Notes: generated by a model from the sequence alone, not told the origin. A stretch of 8,683 bases of DNA from DSAR01 sp034437315 (GCA_034437315.1 DAOTUC010000187.1:1-8683); one strand, 5' to 3'; positions 1 to 6,998 are shown, counted from the stretch's first letter. Program-made: numbers and translations.

Positions 1-2
1 GC

Positions 3-140
3 CGTGTGCAACGGAACGAATTTGAATCACGAAGTGACTTTATCGCGCTCCTCAGAGACGAAGCGGCATCTGGAAGCGGAAGTTACTTTTCAAACGCAAA
101 ATGGGGGTATTTAATGTTCTATGTACATCGCCAACTCTGA
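3..140 (+). pseudogene. possible C-terminal end of an unidentified protein
   Basis: An open plus-strand frame enters from the window edge and stops at TGA 138-140. Its 45 residues include DFIALLRDEAASGSGSYFSN and end KWGYLMFYVHRQL. Composition looks protein-like, and the stop lies close to where the opposite-strand methyltransferase loses family similarity (about position 123), so the two may be gene ends joined at a breakpoint. A 45-codon open frame is not rare by chance, and I recognise no family. This is weakly supported. Confidence 0.2.
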
Positions 141-423
141 AGTGAGCGTTGGTCAATCCTTGTTCAGTAGCGCGTCTCTGTGCCCATTGCACTGCAGACG
201 AGGAGATGTCGACACCGACCACCTCGTAGCCCTCAGCCGCAAACAACAGGGAGTATAGTCCCTCTCCGCATCCTAGGTCCAGCACCCTGCCACTGGGCGG
301 CAACAAGGCGCGTATGAACAGATCGCCGAAATTCCCTTCGAGTGGATTGTTGTACCTATCGACGCCGGCGGCTAATGCTGCTGCGTAAATGTCTTCATAA
401 CGTTCGTAATACTTCGCTCCCAC
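52..423 (-). pseudogene. class I SAM-dependent methyltransferase, C-terminally truncated
   Basis: The first 100 residues are a normal class I methyltransferase N-terminus. The SAM-binding motif I VLDLGCGEG is at 47-55, the acidic residue after strand 2 is in VVGVDIS (D72), and RVGDV (D99) ends the third strand. Family members usually run about 200-260 residues with a catalytic or substrate half after this point. Here the frame goes on for only 23 unrelated residues to a stop, so the breakpoint is near position 123 and the protein should be non-functional. The start is GTG at 421-423, preceded on the minus strand by GAGG seven bases upstream. The substrate (small molecule, protein or nucleic acid) cannot be told from this half. 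It lies just downstream of the copy A cassette, on the same strand. Confidence 0.75.
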
Positions 424-470
424 AACTACACCTCATAGCACTATGGGGGGCGGGTGACTGGAGGGCATTG

Positions 471-632
471 CTACTCCTTGTTCCAGACGTGGCGGTAGAA
501 GTAGACCACGCTGCCGTCCATCCGGCGACGCTTGCGTTTGACGACGGGCGCACCGCATTGGGGGCAGCGGGCGCGGTCGGGGGAGTCGGGGCTGGCTTGG
601 ACGATTTGGGTGTTTACCTTGGCTTTGCGCAT
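471..632 (-). CDS. small zinc-ribbon-like basic protein, copy A (3' end replaced)
   Basis: This is a 53-residue protein starting MRKAKVNTQIVQ, with a single CPQC pair at 22-25 followed by a very basic stretch KRKRRR and then SVVYFYRHV. The ATG at 630-632 is chosen over a longer upstream start because AAAGGTGAT sits just before it. A CxxC pair plus basic patch suggests a zinc- or nucleic-acid-binding mini-protein, but the function is unknown. Copy B keeps the older continuation after YFYRHV (RGEGEHCRLRYNPQRR), including another cysteine. In copy A, homology ends at CAC-GTC near 487 and the last four residues WNKE come from foreign sequence. It lies four bases after the glycosylase fragment, so the two were probably co-transcribed with the helicase. 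Confidence 0.6.
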   Translation of the reverse strand: MRKAKVNTQIVQASPDSPDRARCPQCGAPVVKRKRRRMDGSVVYFYRHVWNKE

Positions 633-1067
633 CTTATCACCTTTGTGGAAACTTTCGCTTCTCCACCAAGGCCAACATCCTGGCATCGCCGTCGATCAGC
701 GCTTGTTTCCGCTCCCAGAAATAGTTACCACGACCCGCGTAATAGGCGCCCGCTTGGGCGGACTGGGTTCCCGCCGCAGTGCCGCAGAAGATAACTCTCA
801 AATCGAGTTGGAGTACATCCGGCAGGATCGCCACTTTCTCACTCCAACCGCGCTGCCAGTTCATCTAGCCCGGCCGATGGTGCCTCCGCCTTCACCACGA
901 CGACCCGGTATCCCAGACCCTTGAGCCGCTGCCGCTGCCGCCGATCTGCCGCTTGCACGTAATCTCGATGGTGCGGTGAGCCATCGACGAAGACCAGGAT
1001 GCGCGGCTCGTAGTAGAAATCGGCGATCGCCAGCGGCGCGTCACCGTCGTAGATCGTCTCCTGGGCC
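487..1067. repeat. long direct repeat, copy A
   Basis: Bases 487-1067 match 8117-8683 in the same orientation. The offset is exactly 7616 from 630 to 1067 with no indel, and 7630 at the left end because of the 14-bp deletion in copy B. By eye about 5 differences fall in 881-1067 (helicase) and about 18 in the ~209 bases of the glycosylase fragment. Homology on the left stops at CACGTC of the zinc-ribbon gene. On the right it may continue to about 1350, beyond what copy B shows in this window. Confidence 0.9.
637..864 (-). pseudogene. truncated Mug/TDG-type mismatch DNA glycosylase, copy A
   Basis: ILPDVL followed by RVIFCGTAAGTQSAQAG, AYYAG and GNYFW is the N-terminal part of the Mug/TDG mismatch-specific uracil/thymine DNA glycosylase family, with the catalytic-loop region around FCG and the substrate pocket around YYAGxGNxFW. 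Functional members run about 160-200 residues. Here similarity ends straight after GNYFW, and a 25-residue unrelated tail (ERKQALIDGDARML...) leads to the stop, so the DNA-binding wedge and second half are missing. ATG at 864 overlaps the helicase end. GTG at 832-834, preceded by GGAG seven bases upstream and four bases after the helicase stop, is the likelier start. Copy B has the same truncation and tail, so the damage came before the duplication. Confidence 0.7.
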
Positions 1068-1357
1068 GCGTCGGGCAATGGCAGCCCTCGATCGCGGATC
1101 GCCCTCAGCACCTCCCGCTCCAACGCTGACTGGCACTGCTCGACCAATTCCTCGAAGCGATCCTCGGACAACATCGGCTCCACCGTCAACGGATGTTTGT
1201 TATCCGCGCCCTCCAGGCCCTGTAGCCACGGCAGCACCAGCGTCCGATCCAGAAGCGCGTGCGCGCGCTGGTTGTAGAAGCTGAGCAAGCAAGCGTAGCA
1301 CGCCTTCTGGCAACCTCCCTCCGGATCGCCCTCGTGGAGTAGTTCCCGCTTTTGCAC
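839..1357 (-). pseudogene. C-terminal fragment of a DUF1998 (MrfA/YprA-type) helicase with nuclease-like tail, copy A
   Basis: ELLHEGDPEGGCQKACYACL then LSFYNQRAHALLDR is the cysteine-bearing DUF1998 signature found at the end of large DEAD/DEAH helicases of the MrfA/YprA group and of DISARM DrmB-like proteins. It is followed by an acidic linker and a C-terminal segment with IADFYYEP, ILVFVDGSPHH, a DRRQRQRL helix and GYRVVVVK. That layout resembles the Vsr/DUF559 PD-(D/E)XK fold common as a tail on such helicases. Family proteins exceed 1000 residues; only about the last 170 remain, so this copy lacks both RecA lobes and should be dead. The GTG at 1355-1357 is only an in-frame codon near the break, not a real start. 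Upstream the DNA becomes a transposase-like start in another frame. The stop overlaps or abuts the glycosylase start, as in an operon. Confidence 0.8.
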
Positions 1358-1364
1358 GAGATCT

Positions 1365-1437
1365 GGCGGTAAGTAAGCCCGGAACGTTTCAATGCGACGA
1401 TTTCTTCGCGATCAGCCAAAGTGGTTCGTTTTTGCAT
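1365..1437 (-). pseudogene. N-terminal helix-turn-helix fragment of a transposase-like gene
   Basis: From ATG 1435-1437 the minus strand reads MQKRTTLADREEIVALKRSG then LTYRQI, a homeodomain-like helix-turn-helix of the kind that opens many insertion-sequence transposases (the RxEIVxLxxSGLxYRQI pattern). A strong TAGGAGG lies six bases before the ATG. After about 25 residues the DNA becomes the DUF1998 helicase, read in another frame, so no transposase catalytic domain is present. Family assignment (IS30, IS481, IS630 or other) is not possible from this piece. A regulatory protein with a similar HTH is the alternative. Confidence 0.5.
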
Positions 1438-1474
1438 AATGCACCTCCTATGCATTAGCATACACCACTTTGGC
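1415..1474 (-). promoter_or_regulatory. predicted mRNA hairpin enclosing the ribosome binding site of the HTH/transposase gene
   Basis: A perfect 11-bp inverted repeat (GCCAAAGTGGT at 1415-1425 and ACCACTTTGGC at 1464-1474) encloses a second perfect 6-bp repeat (AATGCA at 1438-1443, TGCATT at 1451-1456). In the minus-strand transcript the 7-nt loop of the inner stem is UAGGAGG, the Shine-Dalgarno itself, and the AUG follows immediately after the inner stem. The outer 3' arm is codons 5-8 of the gene. The repeats are seen directly; that they limit translation is inferred by analogy with insertion sequences that fold their start region when transcribed from outside. Confidence 0.5.
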
Positions 1475-1521
1475 CTCCGGGGGTATCAATTTGTGAGGGT
1501 TCTAGGGGGTATGACTTTACG

Positions 1522-1836
1522 ATGACTTACACATATGGCACAACTTTAGATTTCCCTTGAAATTTTCATTCACGGGTATTGATCCTAATGTACCGTCGGA
1601 GTTTGTCCGGCGTCGCCTTACAGGAAGTCATAGCGAACTTAGATCGTTTGGTGTGCGCAGTTGCTACGACGTAAAACCGTTATATTCCGTTACCATCACA
1701 TCTATGAGGAAATCCAGGCTGCTATTCTTAGAGTGCCAAGTTAGACAAGATATCAGATAAAATATACTATGAGCCGGAACTGCTGATGTACGGCAGAGAG
1801 TTCGATATCCTATTCGCCACCACGCGGTTCAAAATT
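1522..1836 (+). pseudogene. decayed plus-strand gene of unknown family (stop and two frameshifts)
   Basis: Three protein-like segments follow one another on the plus strand in different frames. ATG 1522 opens MTYTYGTTLDFP, a TGA, then LMYRRSLSGVALQEVIANLD and RLVCAVATT up to about 1670. A shifted frame gives KTVIFRYHHIYEEIQAAILR at about 1672-1734. Another shift gives AKLDKISDKIYYEPELL then MYGREFDILFATTRFK at about 1735-1824. The segments join smoothly with regular helical and strand patterns, as expected of one gene of about 100 codons that has collected one stop and at least two indels. I recognise no family. It converges on the 3' end of the large nuclease-STAND gene. A longer single open frame here (1557-1760) mixes these segments and is less protein-like. 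Confidence 0.35.
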
Positions 1837-1839
1837 TCA

Positions 1840-4800
1840 TCACATCCACGGCCAAGCCTGACCGGGCTTCGTCTTCTGACCAAACAGATGTTTTTCCAAA
1901 TCTTTCTCGTTCTTTGTGATCCTCTTTTTAACCACGTGCAAATTGTCTTCTAGGAAAATGATGCGTCTCGCCAATTGATGATTAACTTCTACTTTACATC
2001 GGGATCTTTTCTGCCAAAGCCAGAAGCGACTATCTACACAGTGGAGAAAAATTCTGAAGGCAGCCCACGCGCCAATACTGTCTTCATCAGTCAGAAAACG
2101 CTCAAACCAGTGTTTCGCCCATGCGTTTGTTTGCCATCGGGTCAAGGATGTCTTCAGCAGATCTCTGATCCAGGTGTCTGGTGCAGTCTCAGATAGCTGG
2201 CTAAGGCATTCACAAGTCTCTTGTGTCTCAATAAATCCCATAAGAGTGAATGCGCGAGACTTTCCCAGCGCAGCCGAGGAGTCGATTCGCTGATCGATGT
2301 ACGACTGAAGCCAATCCCGCCCGTTCCCGAACTGTGCCACGATTGCAACATGCATAAGCTCTTCATCTGTTGTGCATTTTTCCAGCCTGCGTTTCCAAGC
2401 AAAACAGACAATATCAATGGCTGGTGCTTCGAAAAGTGCGTAATCAAGCAGTGGAATCTTGGAGCGGCTATCTACTACTGTGGTTCCTCCTCCCACTTCG
2501 ACAAGCCGTTGGTATAGGCGGGTTCCTGTGCTGGGCTCATGTTTAAGTAGCATTGCACAGAGCTCAGTGTAGAATGAACGTGCAAGCCTAATCCAGCGCA
2601 TTCCAGCGCCCGAATCCTCCAAAGCAAAGTTTACCCACTTACTCACGAGATCTGGTCGTGTCTCTAGGACTTCCTCAAGTGTCGCTCCGTGAAAGCGGTC
2701 CGCAAACCAAGCATTCCCAGCCTCCTTCTGTTCCTCGACTGCTTGCTGGACGATTTCCGCCATCTTTGCGCGTTGCTTATCAATCGCTTCCCAGTTTGGG
2801 AACAGTTCTTTAAAATCGTCTTCGCTTGCATCTCCCCACGTGCTACTGCGCGATAGGAAAGTGATGGACTTCGACAATGTACTGGACGATAAACTTCGAC
2901 GAGTTAGCTTCGTTACGACGTCACTGGCTTCAATATCGACAGGCGGAAAATCGACTGGCAGATCCGGAGCTTCTGTTCCGATCCTTGACCATATGTGATC
3001 AATGTCCTCCGCATACTGATTGACCTCCTCGGCTAGGCCTCGACACTTGACGGCATAACCCAAATAACTGGGATGTACACGATTGCGGAGTTCAGAATAG
3101 GCTAGAGAAAATCCATGCTCACAGAGCAATAGGCTTCCCCAATGATTCTCTCGGTCACAGAACAAGTTACTCCAAGCCCATCCACTCTCAAGTACAGCGG
3201 CCACAATTTCCTCATTCTTTGCGACATAGGCAATCTTTAGAATTAATGAGCGAATGAAGCTATCTTCGTGTCTTAGAAACAGAACGAGTTTCTCAGAGAT
3301 GAAATCACAAGGTATAATCTCTGGATGAGCAGAAAGGAACCAAAGTATCCGCTTTATTCTCTCGGTACTTTGTGAAGAACTTAATTTTTTCCAAACATCA
3401 CCCCAGTCATTTATTGGTAAGAAGCCTGCTCTATATGCTGTCCAATCCAGCGATTCTTCGGGCCTTTCCAAGAGTTGTTCAAGTTGCTCGGGCGCATCAA
3501 GTCCTCTTAGGACTGATCGGAACAGGAACAGCGCTGTTTCTTTCTGTGTCCTGTCCCAAGTGGGGACATCAGCACAGAGTTTCTCCCACGCGCTGTGAAT
3601 GCTATCTACTTCCTCCTTTTCAAATATCAAGGAGTACTCATTGAGCCGCCATGCAAGCTGTCGTAGAGACATCCCCTCCCGCTGATCTGCTTGACGCACA
3701 ATACGGCGGACTAGATCAGCCATAATGTGTGGTGCATACGCACATAAGCAAGGTTCATACTCTTCAAGCATAATCTCATCTTTCGTGGCCCCCAAGAGTG
3801 ACCAAATCGAATCTAGTTCTAAATCCTCTACTAGAGTTTCAAGTCGCGTTCCCAAGTCATCAGGGACAGAGAGGGTGGGATTTCGACATTGCCGTTTCAA
3901 CCCCCTAGCTATCTGGTGAGGCGATAGATCGTTCCTCTGCGCACATCTTTCGCACACTTCTTGCGGCCAAGGAAAACTCCAGATGCAAGGGTCCTGCTCA
4001 TATCTCTTGCGAAGTGCTGACTTGCTGAATAGACCATTAGGAAAAGTATTTTGCAGTTCACAAGCATCTTCACCACCTTCAAACGAGAGAAGTCGATAGG
4101 CAGCTTGTTTGGTCACAAGATGCTTTGTCTCAAGAAGTTGTTCTACCTCTTGTTTCACCTCGGCCCAAGCGGATTGGCGTGCTGTACTCATCACCCACTT
4201 GAATAATTCATACTTTGCTGGAAACCCCATGATCGCTTCAGCAAGACAGCTGGTCGCAATGGCTCGCACGAAGGGCTCGCGAGAAATATGTGATATCACG
4301 GCCAGCGCCGCTCGACCAAGTCTCAACAGCTCGTCATCTTCAGTGGCTATCAGGGAACGACCAGCGAACTCAAAAGGCCCTGGTTCCAAGTCGAGGCCAA
4401 CACGATCACAAATCTCCTGACGGAGTCCCTGTGCATCCTCCTCTGTTTCTGCACGTTGATGTGGTGCCCCATAGAGATGCACAAATCCCAGCCAGCGTTC
4501 AAAGGCTGACTCCAACTGAGAGGTAACCTCAGGAACACTATGCCACCGTAGAAACGCTTGCATCAGGAGTTCTTGTGCCCAAGGATTATCAGTGGCATCT
4601 GACCAGACAACTTCGGCAAGCTGCGTGTAGCACGCGGGATCAAGTGGCAGGTAGGAAACTAGATTCTCGGCGGCTGCTTCTCCTGGATTGTGGCTGCTCA
4701 CCCACGTATCCAAGAGCGCCACCTTGGCCTCCTGGGGGAGAACGGTCAGGCGTAAGGCGTGTAACACTGCAAACTCGCAGATCCGTGCCTTTATGTCCAT

Positions 4801-6513
4801 CTCTGCCTGTGGCTCGAGCCACTCCGCGATGAGTTCTCCCCAATTGGGACCGCTAGTTGCGGCTGCCCCTCTGATTTGAGCTACCAACAAGAGGCCGAAC
4901 CCGTGGACAAGTCTATCTTCATCAACGCGGAGATGCCCCTCATCAGTGTTAAGAATCCCACCGGTGCGCAGTTCCTCGATGGTTGCTCGCCTGTTCCCAT
5001 AGTATGATGGCAACAGATCATCGAGATCACGCTCTTCCAGATCGTGCTGTCCCTCAAGATAGGCAGATGCCAGGTCCTTTAGAAGGCGTCTGAAACCCTC
5101 GTTGTCCAATTCGATCCCTTTTCTTCGTAGCCGGTCGTGCCAATCTTCGTATATCAGGCGGGGAACTGTAACATCACCGCTTTCGACCATACGCTCGCGA
5201 TGCCGGATCATGAGATCGAAATAACGAGGTTTTCGGATCAGAGGAAGAAGTTCATCAGATATATCAGAACGGGACAAATCGTGATAATTCAAAGCAACAT
5301 CCAGCTCGTTGTCGTTATATGCAGGGAGCACATATTTGGCTATCTCAAGATATCGGAGGAAATCAAAGTACCTCTCCCAGTAGGCAGTCCGGCAGGTGAT
5401 GAGTACTGCCATCGAGTTACGCCACGGAGAAACAGCGATCTGTTGGAGCAGTTCGCGCCACCAAGTGTGCGTTCCTCGCTCGTTGATACCGTCAAGCACC
5501 AGGAGCACACGTGGTGCATTTTCCGCCGGTTCATCCGTCCATCGAGCGATACGCTGCATCCAATCCTCAATGCGAAGTGTAAGCAGCCTACGGAAAGTAG
5601 CACTGGATACGAGTGCTAACGGCTCATTGCTTTCAACTCTCTTTGAAGACAAGAAGACAACAGCCGGAAACCCAGTTTCTTCCTGGATGTTATGGTCTAG
5701 CCATGAGGCCACCGTCCACGTCTTTCCATCTCCCTCTTCCCCTAGCATGACAAACATCTCGTGGGTGTCTCCCCAATTGGAAAACCACTCATCGAGCCTT
5801 GCCCAGGCCGGCTCACGAGGCACAAGCATTACGCCCGTCTCCCTTACGTTGAGAGGCTGGCTGAAATGCGCACGAGATTCTCTCTCTGAAGCAAGGCAGC
5901 TGGTGAACCACTGATTCTGTGCCAAGCGCCAGTTGTCGTAGCCGATCAAGGGTGAGAGGAACACATCCCTGAGAGATTCAACCACGGCTGCGAATCCAGG
6001 ATGCGCAGCAATCTCGTCGAGCGACTGCGCGACCGTCTGCGTTTGCTCATCAGAAGTATAGGATTCAGCGTACGCAGTGACTATCTCCGGTGCCTGAGCA
6101 CAAAGTGCTTCAAGAGAACTCGGCTCTCCGTCATTGAGTGAAACCGACAAGAATTCCACATTCTCACGTCTAGCTTGCTTACACAGAAGCCCATGGAGCT
6201 GCGACGGGACATCCCGACTCGTGACCAGCATCCACAGATCCAGATCCGGTATGTCCATCACCGCTTGAGTCAGCTCGCCTTGAAGCTCTCTCTCCTTGAG
6301 TTTCGTGTCTTCGCCGTAGCGTTTGCACTCCACAGCTACGATGTTCGCATCCGCGTGACGACTATTCAGATCGCGGCCCATCTGCGAGCCTGATCTCGCT
6401 AGCCGGAATCGGCGTCCAGTAAGAGCCTCAAGGAGGTCTGCCACAAGACCTTCGAATCCTTCTGTACCTGTCGGATCAAGCCGTCTAATAATGTCTATAA
6501 GGTTGTCATTCAT
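1840..6513 (-). CDS. Mrr-like nuclease / STAND ATPase / helical-repeat protein (Avs-like antiviral sensor)
   Basis: This intact 1557-residue protein is probably a cytoplasmic anti-phage sensor. Residues about 15-125 form an Mrr-type PD-(D/E)XK nuclease with FEGLV (E21), MGRDL (D48) and VECKRY (E62, K64). After a linker, residues about 240-450 are a STAND/NACHT-like P-loop ATPase with Walker A GEEGDGKT (258-265), Walker B RVLLVLDGINE (335-345, D341) and a sensor-like LITCR (371-375). The remaining ~1000 residues have no transmembrane segment and are rich in Trp/Leu/Glu helices, as in the ligand-sensing repeats of Avs proteins; the end ...GQAWPWM looks complete. Nuclease-ATPase-repeat order and length match Avs4, where phage protein binding triggers oligomerisation and DNA cleavage; that activity here is inferred. 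ATG 6511-6513 with AAGG/GGAG upstream is preferred over an in-frame GTG at 6529-6531 with no ribosome site. A restriction-modification gene end lies 50 bp upstream. Base composition is more AT-rich than the flanks. Confidence 0.85.
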   Translation of the reverse strand: MNDNLIDIIRRLDPTGTEGFEGLVADLLEALTGRRFRLARSGSQMGRDLNSRHADANIVAVECKRYGEDTKLKERELQGELTQAVMDIPDLDLWMLVTSRDVPSQLHGLLCKQARRENVEFLSVSLNDGEPSSLEALCAQAPEIVTAYAESYTSDEQTQTVAQSLDEIAAHPGFAAVVESLRDVFLSPLIGYDNWRLAQNQWFTSCLASERESRAHFSQPLNVRETGVMLVPREPAWARLDEWFSNWGDTHEMFVMLGEEGDGKTWTVASWLDHNIQEETGFPAVVFLSSKRVESNEPLALVSSATFRRLLTLRIEDWMQRIARWTDEPAENAPRVLLVLDGINERGTHTWWRELLQQIAVSPWRNSMAVLITCRTAYWERYFDFLRYLEIAKYVLPAYNDNELDVALNYHDLSRSDISDELLPLIRKPRYFDLMIRHRERMVESGDVTVPRLIYEDWHDRLRRKGIELDNEGFRRLLKDLASAYLEGQHDLEERDLDDLLPSYYGNRRATIEELRTGGILNTDEGHLRVDEDRLVHGFGLLLVAQIRGAAATSGPNWGELIAEWLEPQAEMDIKARICEFAVLHALRLTVLPQEAKVALLDTWVSSHNPGEAAAENLVSYLPLDPACYTQLAEVVWSDATDNPWAQELLMQAFLRWHSVPEVTSQLESAFERWLGFVHLYGAPHQRAETEEDAQGLRQEICDRVGLDLEPGPFEFAGRSLIATEDDELLRLGRAALAVISHISREPFVRAIATSCLAEAIMGFPAKYELFKWVMSTARQSAWAEVKQEVEQLLETKHLVTKQAAYRLLSFEGGEDACELQNTFPNGLFSKSALRKRYEQDPCIWSFPWPQEVCERCAQRNDLSPHQIARGLKRQCRNPTLSVPDDLGTRLETLVEDLELDSIWSLLGATKDEIMLEEYEPCLCAYAPHIMADLVRRIVRQADQREGMSLRQLAWRLNEYSLIFEKEEVDSIHSAWEKLCADVPTWDRTQKETALFLFRSVLRGLDAPEQLEQLLERPEESLDWTAYRAGFLPINDWGDVWKKLSSSQSTERIKRILWFLSAHPEIIPCDFISEKLVLFLRHEDSFIRSLILKIAYVAKNEEIVAAVLESGWAWSNLFCDRENHWGSLLLCEHGFSLAYSELRNRVHPSYLGYAVKCRGLAEEVNQYAEDIDHIWSRIGTEAPDLPVDFPPVDIEASDVVTKLTRRSLSSSTLSKSITFLSRSSTWGDASEDDFKELFPNWEAIDKQRAKMAEIVQQAVEEQKEAGNAWFADRFHGATLEEVLETRPDLVSKWVNFALEDSGAGMRWIRLARSFYTELCAMLLKHEPSTGTRLYQRLVEVGGGTTVVDSRSKIPLLDYALFEAPAIDIVCFAWKRRLEKCTTDEELMHVAIVAQFGNGRDWLQSYIDQRIDSSAALGKSRAFTLMGFIETQETCECLSQLSETAPDTWIRDLLKTSLTRWQTNAWAKHWFERFLTDEDSIGAWAAFRIFLHCVDSRFWLWQKRSRCKVEVNHQLARRIIFLEDNLHVVKKRITKNEKDLEKHLFGQKTKPGQAWPWM

Positions 6514-6563
6514 TTCTCCGACCTTATTCACACAAACGTATTGAATACAATGTCCATCGGGCG

Positions 6564-6650
6564 CTAATTTTCCACCACTGAAAACTCCTCGTCCGTCAGG
6601 TCGTATAGTCGATATACAATCTGGTCGATCAGCTCATCCGTTGTGACAAC
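6564..6650 (-). pseudogene. C-terminal remnant of an Eco57I/type IIG-like restriction-modification protein
   Basis: The minus strand reads TTDELIDQIVYRLYDLTDEE followed by FSVVEN and TAG (6564-6566). The pattern IDxxVYxLYxLTxEExxxVE is the well-known last segment of Eco57I/TaqI-like and other type IIG DNA methyltransferase-restriction proteins, which normally exceed 800 residues. Only 28 codons remain; upstream the sequence becomes group II intron domain V. The stop is 50 bp before the nuclease-STAND start, so the two genes were probably neighbours in a defence operon before the upstream part was lost. The identification rests on this short motif alone. Confidence 0.6.
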
Positions 6651-6654
6651 ACCG

Positions 6655-6687
6655 GATCCCGGCGTGCGGTTTTCTCGCACCGGGCTC
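6655..6687 (-). ncRNA. group II intron domain V
   Basis: Read on the minus strand this 33-nt segment begins GAGCCCGGTGCG and ends CGCACGCCGGGATC, folding as domain V. A lower helix (GAGCCCGG with CCGGGATC, one G/A mismatch) contains the catalytic AGC near its 5' base. It is followed by the conserved 2-nt CG bulge, a 4-bp upper helix (TGCG/CGCA) and a loop containing GAAA. Length, bulge position and loop all agree with bacterial group II introns. Domain VI with its branch-point A is not evident next; the sequence passes within a few bases into the restriction-protein remnant. Confidence 0.65.
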
Positions 6688-6850
6688 TTCAGACAGCTTC
6701 ATTTCCGCAAACGCTGTGCCCCGCGTCTTTGCTATTCCCCGCAGCGAGTGCCTGCCCGTAGGACAAGACATCCTTGATCATCCGGCTCTACCGTCTCAGC
6801 GTGTTATGGGCTATCCGACTGTCTCTCAAAAAGGTGATGGTATGTTTTGG
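6655..6850 (-). mobile_element. probable 3' fragment of a group II intron
   Basis: The ~160 bases upstream of domain V on the minus strand carry no convincing reading frame. They include stretches such as CTGAGACGGTAGAGCCGG and GAAATGAAGCTGTCTGAA, which look like the structured region that precedes domain V in bacterial group II introns. No reverse transcriptase/maturase coding sequence and no GTGYG-type 5' intron end were found, so this would be a dead relic. The left edge (about 6850) is approximate; only domain V is well supported. Confidence 0.4.
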
Positions 6851-6998
6851 TGCGTAACTCCAACACGTTTTAACCCTGCTAATCACACTCGCGGCTTAGT
6901 ATAGCATCACAGGACAATTTGCACAAAACGACCCCGGCCTACAACGCAGTAACCCCGATTCATCGTCGCGCATCCCCCTCCACCTACAACACCGTTGA
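6851..6998. other. non-coding stretch without recognised features
   Basis: Between the intron relic and the end of the EFR1 gene I see only short frames with unbiased composition. There is no clear hairpin terminator, tRNA or repeat. It may hold more intron sequence or the EFR1 gene's 3' untranslated region. Confidence 0.4.

Noticed and set aside
342..1284. Plus-strand open frames at 342-794, 532-924 and 976-1284
   Set aside because: They are antisense to the zinc-ribbon, glycosylase and helicase sequences and are Arg/Pro/Ser-rich, typical shadows of GC-rich coding DNA.
1557..1760. 67-codon plus-strand open frame
   Set aside because: It crosses the decayed gene segments in the wrong frame for most of its length and lacks a ribosome site; the other frames look more protein-like.
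2154..5914. Many 60-170-codon open frames on both strands inside the large gene
   Set aside because: All lie within the 1557-residue gene, have unlike composition and show no motifs.
6716..6904. 62-codon plus-strand frame
   Set aside because: It lies in the probable group II intron relic on the opposite strand, with no motif or ribosome site.
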